From contig JAFRMB010000181.1 in assembly GCA_017430945.1 (NCBI GenBank), positions 1-5,904 of the forward strand: a stretch of DNA of 5,904 nucleotides, given 5' to 3'. The notes below the pieces were generated by a model that was not told the origin of the DNA, ran no database searches, and saw nothing but the letters and a program-made list of their open reading frames with translations. This document shows positions 1 to 5,134 of the stretch, piece after piece (positions within the stretch are counted from its first letter, which is position 1; every line of letters starts with the position of its first letter). A program made the translations under genes and the position numbers. The stretch is from Clostridia bacterium (lineage in GTDB: Bacteria > Bacillota_A > Clostridia > Christensenellales > Aristaeellaceae).

Positions 1-2525
1 GTGATCTCCTCCGGGCCCAGCTTGGTGTCGCGGGCCTCGGATTCGTATTCCTCGATGTGGATCGAGGTGTACATGTCTTCCTTCACGAGGCGCTCGGACA
101 GCAGCACGGCGTCCTCGTAATTGTAGCCCTCCCAGGTCATGAAGCCGATGAGCGCGTTGCGGCCCAGCGAGATCTCGCCCTGATCGGTCGACGGACCATC
201 GGCGATGGGCTGGCGGGCCTCGACCATCTCGCCCTCGACCACGATGGGATGCTGGTTGATGCAGGTGCCCTGGTTGGAGCGGGCGAACTTCTGGAGCCTG
301 TAGGTGGCATCCGTGCCGTCCTGCTGGCGGATGACGATCTCATCCGCGGTCACGCGCGTGACCAGGCCGGCCTGACGCGCCAGCAGCACGACGCCCGAGT
401 CGCACGCGGCCGTGTATTCGATGCCGGTCGCGACCAGCGGCGCTTCGGGCACCAGCAGCGGCACCGCCTGGCGCTGCATGTTGGAGCCCATCAGGGCGCG
501 GTTCGCGTCGTCGTTCTCCAGGAACGGGATCATGCCGGTGGCTACGGAGATCAGCTGCCTCGGAGACACGTCGACATAATCGACGCGGTCTGCCTCGACC
601 TCGATGATCTCGTCGCGGCGGCGCACCGTGACGCGCTCGCGCACGAAATGGCCCTCGTCGTCCAGCGGCTCGTTGGCCTGGGCGATGATGTACTTGTCTT
701 CCTCATCGGCCGTCATATAGTCGATCTGGTCGGTGACCCTGTGGGTCTCCTTGTCGATCTTCCGATAGGGCGCCTCGATGAAGCCGTATTCGTTGATGCG
801 CGCATACGTGGCCAGCGAGCCGATCAGGCCGATGTTCGGACCTTCAGGCGTCTCGATGGGGCAGATGCGGCTGTAATGGCTGTAGTGCACGTCGCGCACG
901 GCAAAGCTCGCGCGCTCGCGGTTCAGACCGCCGGGGCCCAGTGCCGACAGGCGGCGCTTGTGCGTCAGCTCGGCCAGCGGGTTGGGCTGGTCCATGAACT
1001 GGGACAGCTGGGAGGATCCGAAGAACTCCTTGATGGCGGCAGAGACCGGGCGGATGTTGATGAGGTCCTGCGGGCGCACCTTGTCCACGTCCTGGATCGC
1101 CATGCGCTCCTTGACCACGCGCTCCAGGCGGGACAGGCCGACGCGGATCTGGTTCTGCAGAAGCTCGCCCACGCTGCGCAGGCGGCGGTTGCCCAGATGG
1201 TCGATGTCGTCCACCTCGCCGATGTTGTGGAACAGACCGAACTGGTAGGAGACGGAAGCGATGATGTCGTCCACCAGTACGTGCTTGGGCATCAGCTGCT
1301 TCAGGCCCTCCCTGAGGGTCTGGTTCAGGTCGAGGCCGTCCGCCTTCACGCGCTCCAGCAGCCCGATCAGGGTCGGCACGTGCACGCGCTCGGAGAAGCT
1401 GACCACGCTCTCATCGTAGCGGCTCAGCAGTTCGGGATCGTAGCCCTCCATGAAGGGACGGAAGAAGGCAAAGTTGTTGCCGATGATGTTGACCTCGGTA
1501 TCCTCCAGCTTCACCAGCACCATGTTGATGCCCGCGTTCTGGATGGCCTCGGCCTGCTCGCGGGAGATCGCCTGCCCCTGTTCGACCAGCAGCTCGCCGG
1601 TATAGGGATGCACGACATCCTCGGCGGCCACCTGGTTGAAGATGCGCAGCGCCAGCGCCAGCTTCTTGTTGTACTTATAGCGGCCCACGTGCGCCAGGTC
1701 ATAGCGCTTGGGGTCGAAGAACAGCGAATTGATGAGGTTGGTGGCGGATTCCACCGACGGCGGCTCACCGGGACGCAGCTTGTTGTAGATCTCGATGAGG
1801 GCCTGGTCCTTGCGGGACTTGAACCTCAGCTCGCCCTTGTCGTTGACGGAGGGCGCGTCGCGGGTCAGCGTGGCGGACACGTGCTCGCCGTCGCCGAACA
1901 TGCGGATGATCTCTTCGTCGCTCTCGATGCCCATGGCACGCAGCAGCGCCGTCACCGGCAGCTTGCGCGCGCGGTCGATGCGCGCGAAGACCACGCCGTT
2001 GGAATCGGTCTCATACTCGATCCACGCGCCGCGGTTGGGGATCATCTGCGCCGAGAACAGGAAGGCGCCCGTCTTGTCGATGGCCTTGGAATAATAGACA
2101 CCGGGCGAACGCACCAGCTGTGAGACGATGACGCGCTCCGCGCCGTTGATGATGAAGGTGCCGTGCTCCGTCATGAGCGGGAAATCGCCCATGAACACCT
2201 CGGACTCCTTGATCTCGTGGGTGTCGCGGTTGGTGAGGCGCACCGTCACCTTGAGCGGCGCGGCATAGGTGGTGTCGCGTTCCTTGCACTTCTCGACGGT
2301 GTACTTCGGCTTGTCGTCCAGAGAATAATCCGTGAATTCCAGGATCAGGCTCTCCGAATAGTCGGTGATCGGCGAAACATCCGCCAGCACCTCGCGAAGG
2401 CCCTCCTTCAGGAAATACCTGTACGAATTCTTCTGAACCTCGATCAGATCGGGTACTGCCAGCGCCTCCTCGATGTGAGCGAAGCGCATACGCGTGCGTT
2501 TGCCCATTTGCACCGGGTTCACCAT
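1..2525 (-). CDS. rpoB: DNA-directed RNA polymerase subunit beta, N-terminal 841 residues (3' end outside window)
   Basis: RpoB is the beta subunit of core RNA polymerase. It forms one pincer and much of the catalytic cleft, and binds the RNA-DNA hybrid. The frame is open from ATG 2525 to the window edge, about 70% of a typical 1,200-residue protein. Landmarks: [10 protein letters not shown]...[17 protein letters not shown] (residues 111-141), [19 protein letters not shown] before the rifampicin region, rifampicin cluster I around 505-529 with D512, H522 and S527 (E. coli D516, H526, S531), [12 protein letters not shown] after it, [10 protein letters not shown] (681-690) and GYNYED (800-805, matching the E. 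coli E813/D814 block). The flap, the later active-site lysine and histidine, and the C-terminal clamp lie outside. D/H/S at the three main positions suggests a rifampicin-sensitive form (inference). ATG 2525 is chosen because AAGGGGTGA sits 8 bases upstream. In-frame GTG 2537 and ATG 2645 lack a comparable site. The upstream gene is tsaD, not rplL. Confidence 0.98.
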   Translation of the reverse strand, partial: MVNPVQMGKRTRMRFAHIEEALAVPDLIEVQKNSYRYFLKEGLREVLADVSPITDYSESLILEFTDYSLDDKPKYTVEKCKERDTTYAAPLKVTVRLTNRDTHEIKESEVFMGDFPLMTEHGTFIINGAERVIVSQLVRSPGVYYSKAIDKTGAFLFSAQMIPNRGAWIEYETDSNGVVFARIDRARKLPVTALLRAMGIESDEEIIRMFGDGEHVSATLTRDAPSVNDKGELRFKSRKDQALIEIYNKLRPGEPPSVESATNLINSLFFDPKRYDLAHVGRYKYNKKLALALRIFNQVAAEDVVHPYTGELLVEQGQAISREQAEAIQNAGINMVLVKLEDTEVNIIGNNFAFFRPFMEGYDPELLSRYDESVVSFSERVHVPTLIGLLERVKADGLDLNQTLREGLKQLMPKHVLVDDIIASVSYQFGLFHNIGEVDDIDHLGNRRLRSVGELLQNQIRVGLSRLERVVKERMAIQDVDKVRPQDLINIRPVSAAIKEFFGSSQLSQFMDQPNPLAELTHKRRLSALGPGGLNRERASFAVRDVHYSHYSRICPIETPEGPNIGLIGSLATYARINEYGFIEAPYRKIDKETHRVTDQIDYMTADEEDKYIIAQANEPLDDEGHFVRERVTVRRRDEIIEVEADRVDYVDVSPRQLISVATGMIPFLENDDANRALMGSNMQRQAVPLLVPEAPLVATGIEYTAACDSGVVLLARQAGLVTRVTADEIVIRQQDGTDATYRLQKFARSNQGTCINQHPIVVEGEMVEARQPIADGPSTDQGEISLGRNALIGFMTWEGYNYEDAVLLSERLVKEDMYTSIHIEEYESEARDTKLGPEEI

Positions 2526-2533
2526 ACCTTCAA

Positions 2534-2542
2534 TCACCCCTT
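2534..2542 (-). promoter_or_regulatory. rpoB Shine-Dalgarno sequence
   Basis: On the minus strand AAGGGGTGA lies 8 bases before ATG 2525 and differs by one base from an extended Shine-Dalgarno AAGGAGGTGA-type match. It fixes ATG 2525 as the start, over the open in-frame stretch reaching back to ATG 2645. The spacer contains GAAGG (2531-2527), which could pair with a hairpin loop in the leader. Confidence 0.75.
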
Positions 2543-2562
2543 GCTTTATCGTTCTGCGGGTC

Positions 2563-2689
2563 GTCCGGCCAGCAGCGCGGACATGCCGAAAACGTATTGT
2601 TGATTCTTTGTTAATTCTGAGTGCGAATGTGAAGATTACATTCATTTTTGACTCAGGTCTCTTTTAAAGAATCCTTTGTTTTCGGGCAT
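2563..2689 (-). promoter_or_regulatory. Structured rpoB 5' leader: four nested stems plus an abutting hairpin (candidate cis-regulatory RNA)
   Basis: On the minus-strand RNA, inverted repeats nest in register. P1 pairs ATGCCcGAAAAC (2689-2678) with GTTTTCGGCAT (2593-2583), 11 pairs with one bulged C. P2 pairs GATTCTTT (2673-2666) with AAAGAATC (2609-2602), 8 pairs. P3 pairs CTGAGT (2656-2651) with ACTCAG (2622-2617), 6 pairs. P4 pairs GAATGT (2643-2638) with ACATTC (2630-2625), 6 pairs plus a flanking U-G, closing a 7-base loop AATCTTC. Asymmetric internal loops separate the stems (4/8, 9/7 and about 6/2 bases). P5, GTCCG (2582-2578) with CGGAC (2567-2563), begins on the base after P1 ends, so the two could stack coaxially. 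The element lies between the predicted start site (about 2728) and the rpoB ribosome site. No U-tract follows, so it is not an obvious attenuator. Pairing is seen by eye; the regulatory role is inferred. RNase III processing or autogenous control by polymerase are possibilities. Confidence 0.6.
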
Positions 2690-2734
2690 TTTGACCGCGA
2701 AAGTGGCTCAACATCCATACTAGCGCAATATAGG

Positions 2735-2763
2735 ATAATACCATACTGTTTTCCGCTTGTCAA
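2735..2763 (-). promoter_or_regulatory. Sigma-A (housekeeping) promoter for rpoB
   Basis: The minus strand shows a perfect -35 TTGACA (2763-2758), a 17-base spacer and -10 TATTAT (2740-2735) preceded by TG-G, an extended -10. This is close to the sigma-70/sigma-A consensus and should be strong, as expected for an RNA polymerase gene. The predicted start is about 2729-2728, giving a leader of roughly 200 bases. The -35 box lies inside a short inverted repeat, GCTTG-A-CAAGC (2765-2755), which might be an operator or chance. The promoter lies 190 bases beyond the tsaD stop, so rpoB need not depend on read-through from the tsaD operon. Confidence 0.85.
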
Positions 2764-2831
2764 GCTTATGTCATGCCGCATATCGCCTGTTTGAGCGACT
2801 CTTTTGCAAAAATCTACTCAATCTTAACATC

Positions 2832-2873
2832 CGACCGCCCCACGGCCGGTCGATCGGGGTCCCGATCCGCCGG
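2832..2873 (-). other. Overlapping GC-rich inverted repeats downstream of tsaD
   Basis: On the minus strand, CCGG (2873-2870) + GATCGG (2867-2862) pair with CCGATC (2857-2852) + CCGG (2849-2846) around a GACC loop, with a 2x2 internal loop. An alternative stem, CGACCG (2852-2847) with CGGTCG (2837-2832), shares bases with its 3' arm, so the two exclude each other. AT-rich sequence follows, with a T5 run at 2814-2810, but about 20 bases beyond the last stem. They could stop or stabilise the tsaD transcript, but the form is not that of a canonical intrinsic terminator. Confidence 0.4.
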
Positions 2874-2955
2874 ATCATAAATGCAGGAACAGCTGCGCAT
2901 TTGCTGTGAATGTGCAGTCGTTCCTGCATATCATGCCGTGGATCCGCCGGGATCA
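2864..2955. repeat. 14/15-base direct repeats bracketing a hairpin
   Basis: GATCCGCCGGATCA (2864-2877) recurs as GATCCGCCGGGATCA (2941-2955), differing by one inserted G. Each copy is itself nearly palindromic (GATCC...GGATC). They bracket the 49-base hairpin at 2881-2929, and the copy at 2941-2955 includes the tsaD stop codon. A further CGGATCCG palindrome is at 2968-2975. The arrangement could be a small inserted palindromic element, a local duplication, or terminator sequence. No transposase or recognisable terminal motif is present. Confidence 0.5.
2881..2929 (-). terminator. Long stem-loop after tsaD, possible transcript end
   Basis: ATGCAGGAAC (2929-2920 on the minus strand) pairs perfectly with GTTCCTGCAT (2890-2881), 10 base pairs. 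After a 2x2 internal loop, CTGC/GCAG and CATT/AATG-type pairs (2917-2908 with 2893-2902, including wobble pairs) continue the stem to a loop of about 5-7 bases. It starts 23 bases after the tsaD stop and is followed only by TTTAT-like sequence. It may act as a weak intrinsic terminator, a 3'-end stabiliser, or a bidirectional element. The stem is certain as a sequence feature; termination is inferred. Confidence 0.45.
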
Positions 2956-4056
2956 AACGCGGCCCGTCGGATCCGCTTCCCCGCCTTTCATCAGCACCCG
3001 CAGCGCCGGCACGGCGTTCAGGCCCAGCCCGGCCGTATGCCCGGCCATCAGCGCATAGAAGCCCGCCGAGCCGATAATCGCCGCGTTGTCCGTACACAGC
3101 GCCTTCGGCGGGATGAACACCTGAAGTCCCGCCGCCTCGCCGCGCCGCTTCAACTCCGAACGCAGCAGCGAATTGGCCGCCACGCCCCCGGCGACAGCCA
3201 CGCGCTTCGCCCCGGTGTCGCGGCAGGCCGCGACGGTCTTGTCCACCAGCATGTCCACCACGCTCCTGCGGAAGGAGGCGGCAAAGTCCTTCGCGGCGAT
3301 CTCGCCGCCCTGCTGGCGGATGTGGTGTGCCTGGTTGATGACGGCGGTCTTGAGTCCCGAGAACGAGAAATCGTACCTCCCCTGCGTGTGGGGGTGCGGG
3401 AAGTGATAGGCCGTCTCGTCGCCCTCATCCGCCAGCCGATCCAGCAACGGCCCGCCTGGGTACGGGATGTCCAGCACGCGCGCCACCTTGTCGAACGCCT
3501 CGCCCGCCGCATCGTCGGTGGTCTGGCCCAGCAGCCCATATTCGCCGTAGTGGGTCACGTTCAGGATGTGGCTGTGCCCGCCGGATGCCACCAGGCACAC
3601 GAAGGGCGGTTCCAGATCCGGGTGCGCGATGTAATTCGCGGACACGTGGCCCTCGATGTGGTTGACGGGGATGACGGGCAGATCCAGCGCATAGCCCAGC
3701 GCCTTCGCCCAGCTGACCCCCGTCAGCAGCGCGCCCACCAGCCCCGGTCCGTAGGTCACAGCCACCGCGTCGATGTCAGAAAGGGCGACGTCCGCGTCCG
3801 CGATCGCTTTGTCCAGCAGTGGGTCGATGGCCTCCACGTGCATGCGGCTGGCGATCTCCGGCACCACGCCGCCGTACAGCGCGTGGGTGTCGATCTGGCT
3901 GGCGATGCAGTTGGCCAGCACCGCTCGCCCGTCACGGACGATGGCCACGGCGGTCTCGTCGCAGCTGGATTCCACCGACAGGATCAGCGCATGCCCGTCT
4001 TCCCGAAGGTGATCTGCTTTTGCCCGGACCCTCGCCGCATATCCCGATTGTTCCAT
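2953..4056 (-). CDS. tsaD: tRNA N6-adenosine threonylcarbamoyltransferase TsaD (Kae1/Gcp family)
   Basis: TsaD transfers the threonylcarbamoyl group from threonylcarbamoyl-AMP to A37 of ANN-decoding tRNAs, forming t6A in the cytoplasm with TsaB and TsaE (family knowledge). The 367-residue protein carries the full ASKHA-fold signature: ESSCDETAVAIV (29-40), YGGVVPEIASR (61-71), YGPGLVGALL (102-111), metal-binding HIEGH (133-137), ASGGHSH (157-163), DDAAGEAFDKVAR (181-193), PYPGGP (198-203), FSFSGLKTAV (230-239), GGVAAN (290-295) and CTDNAA (321-326, with the metal-ligand aspartate D323). ATG 4056 is chosen because a near-perfect GAGGAGG lies just upstream, and it gives about 23 residues before the ESSCDETA core. 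The frame is open back to 4224, but nothing upstream looks like TsaD. It is the last gene of the prfB operon, and its first 73 bases overlap the end of the DUF1461 gene in another frame. Confidence 0.98.
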   Translation of the reverse strand: MEQSGYAARVRAKADHLREDGHALILSVESSCDETAVAIVRDGRAVLANCIASQIDTHALYGGVVPEIASRMHVEAIDPLLDKAIADADVALSDIDAVAVTYGPGLVGALLTGVSWAKALGYALDLPVIPVNHIEGHVSANYIAHPDLEPPFVCLVASGGHSHILNVTHYGEYGLLGQTTDDAAGEAFDKVARVLDIPYPGGPLLDRLADEGDETAYHFPHPHTQGRYDFSFSGLKTAVINQAHHIRQQGGEIAAKDFAASFRRSVVDMLVDKTVAACRDTGAKRVAVAGGVAANSLLRSELKRRGEAAGLQVFIPPKALCTDNAAIIGSAGFYALMAGHTAGLGLNAVPALRVLMKGGEADPTGRV

Positions 4057-4799
4057 GTATCCTCCTCTTTTCCCCTCGGCCGGATAAACGTCAGCGCCGT
4101 CGCAGCGGCACTGACCGCCAGGATGCCGATCAGGCTGTAGATCAGTATCCGGACGCCCATGTGCATGAACATCGACTCCGGACAGATGCGGATCAGAAGA
4201 TCCGTGCGAGGATCCAGCAGCCACAGGTCATTGCTGAACAGCGCCCTGTGGAACAAGGTGAACGCCGCGTCAAAATCAGCTGCGACCACGGCTGCGGCGA
4301 TCCCCATCGGAACGAGCAGCACCCACGGCGACGACCATGCGCACAGCCGCGCGCGGCGGCGGTCCTGCAGGATGTATGCGCCGCCCGCGATGAGCAGCAC
4401 CGCCCACGGGATCAGTCGGGAACGTACCTTGCGAAGCAGCGCGAACAGCCTGTAGCAGTCCTGAAGGTGCGCCATTTCCCGCTCGTTGAAGGCGGCGCGC
4501 GCCTCGCCGTCGATCGCCACCTGAACGACCGGTGCCCCGGGCGCATCCGCCTGAGCATCGCTGTACAGCGCGGCAGCATCGCCGCTGAGATAGTCCGCCA
4601 GTCGGCCGTCCAGCATGCGAAGGTCGGCGTCCCGGATCCCCGCAGCGGGCAGTATGCCCGCCTTCACCTGTTCGCTGTGGTACAGCCCGGCATCCGTGCC
4701 CACGGCGTGGACCGCCGTCAGCAGTATGATGACGCACAGCACCGCGAAGCCCGTCGTCAGGGCCGCGGTGCCGGTGGTCTTTCGCTTTTTGTCCGTCAT
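3984..4799 (-). CDS. DUF1461 / TIGR01906-family integral membrane protein
   Basis: This 271-residue protein of unknown function matches the DUF1461 (TIGR01906) pattern. It has an N-terminal membrane segment (about 11-33) and an extracytoplasmic region carrying FNERE (104-108), the family's FNERE-H motif with H111. Further membrane segments lie at about 128-145 and 156-175, then comes the diagnostic FHRALFSNDLWLLDP (183-197), and the last segment is at about 215-239. ATG 4799 follows the TIGR04076 gene by 10 bases, with TGAGG (4812-4808) overlapping that gene's stop codon. The last 24 or so residues are a charged tail after the final membrane segment and are encoded by DNA shared with tsaD, so the tail may be a stop-loss extension (inference). 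No enzymatic residue pattern is recognisable. The operon position between translation genes gives no clear function. Confidence 0.9.
   Translation of the reverse strand: MTDKKRKTTGTAALTTGFAVLCVIILLTAVHAVGTDAGLYHSEQVKAGILPAAGIRDADLRMLDGRLADYLSGDAAALYSDAQADAPGAPVVQVAIDGEARAAFNEREMAHLQDCYRLFALLRKVRSRLIPWAVLLIAGGAYILQDRRRARLCAWSSPWVLLVPMGIAAAVVAADFDAAFTLFHRALFSNDLWLLDPRTDLLIRICPESMFMHMGVRILIYSLIGILAVSAAATALTFIRPRGKEEDTWNNRDMRRGSGQKQITFGKTGMR
4061..4067 (-). promoter_or_regulatory. tsaD Shine-Dalgarno sequence
   Basis: GAGGAGG on the minus strand, 4 bases before ATG 4056, is an almost full anti-16S match. It decides the tsaD start over upstream in-frame codons. It lies inside the coding sequence of the DUF1461 gene, so ribosomes translating that gene pass over it, and translational coupling is likely. 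Confidence 0.85.
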
Positions 4800-4809
4800 G
4801 GCATGGGCC

Positions 4810-5124
4810 TCAATCCGCGTCCTCGTCCAACGCCTCCAGCAGGAAGCTGACGGGGCGGAAGCCGTCGTTGCAGGAGATCATGGCGGATCCTGGATCCTTC
4901 ATCCAGCCGTCATAGAAGTTCTCGCCGCCGTGGGCCAGCGCCATCACGAAGGGCGATACGCTGTCCCACGCGCTGGGGCAAAAGCCCTCCGGCATCTGCC
5001 AGCCGTTGGCGATGTACGTCTGCCCCACCCTGACGCTGCACGCGTGCTCGATGGGGTTTTCATACTTTTCGATGAGGTCGTCGTAGCGCGCCGCCTTCAC
5101 CGCTGTGATCCGAACCTTTTTCAT
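4810..5124 (-). CDS. TIGR04076-family small protein, function unknown
   Basis: This complete 104-residue soluble protein has no signal peptide or membrane segment. I recognise it as TIGR04076 from IEHACSVRVGQTYIANGW (25-42), PEGFCPSAWDSVSPFVMALA (45-64) and MISCNDGFRPVSFLLEA (82-98). Three cysteines (C29, C49, C85) and H27/H65 lie in the conserved blocks and could bind metal or be redox active, but this is inference; the family has no established activity that I know of. It ends in an acidic tail, DEDAD. The start is supported by TGAGGA (5137-5132), which overlaps the prfB stop codon, 7 bases before ATG 5124. Tight spacing on both sides (10 bases each) indicates co-transcription and coupled translation with prfB and the DUF1461 gene. 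Confidence 0.9.
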   Translation of the reverse strand: MKKVRITAVKAARYDDLIEKYENPIEHACSVRVGQTYIANGWQMPEGFCPSAWDSVSPFVMALAHGGENFYDGWMKDPGSAMISCNDGFRPVSFLLEALDEDAD

Positions 5125-5134
5125 GGGCGCGTCC

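Noticed and set aside
57..2123. 688-codon open frame on the plus strand opposite rpoB
   Set aside because: The minus strand encodes unmistakable RpoB without interruption. The antisense product is a low-complexity mix rich in H, D, V, L, A and G with no recognisable domain, typical of a GC-rich antisense shadow.
2526..2645. 40-residue N-terminal extension of rpoB from ATG 2645, or start at GTG 2537
   Set aside because: Neither has a good Shine-Dalgarno, the extension is arginine/threonine-rich and unlike RpoB, and ATG 2525 is well placed behind AAGGGGTGA.
2563..2689. Leader as an intrinsic terminator/attenuator
   Set aside because: No run of U residues follows P1 or P5 before the rpoB ribosome site, so a classical attenuator is not supported.
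2785..2812. Second promoter, TTGCAA with GATAT about 18 bases on
   Set aside because: The -10 match is poor, and the neighbouring TTGACA-17-TATTAT promoter is far better.
2771..3097. 108-codon minus-strand frame overlapping the tsaD 3' end
   Set aside because: It runs in a different frame through the end of tsaD and the hairpin region, with arginine-rich composition and no ribosome site.
2881..4140. 419-codon plus-strand frame opposite tsaD
   Set aside because: It begins inside the hairpin after tsaD and mirrors the tsaD coding sequence; the product is rich in R, H, V and Q with no family resemblance.
4057..4224. 56-residue N-terminal extension of tsaD from ATG 4224
   Set aside because: A near-perfect Shine-Dalgarno precedes ATG 4056, and the extension lies inside the conserved part of the DUF1461 gene in another frame with no TsaD similarity.
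3819..4850. 343-codon plus-strand frame across tsaD and DUF1461
   Set aside because: It runs antisense to two well-supported genes; composition is R, P, A and H rich, with no domain and no ribosome site recognised.
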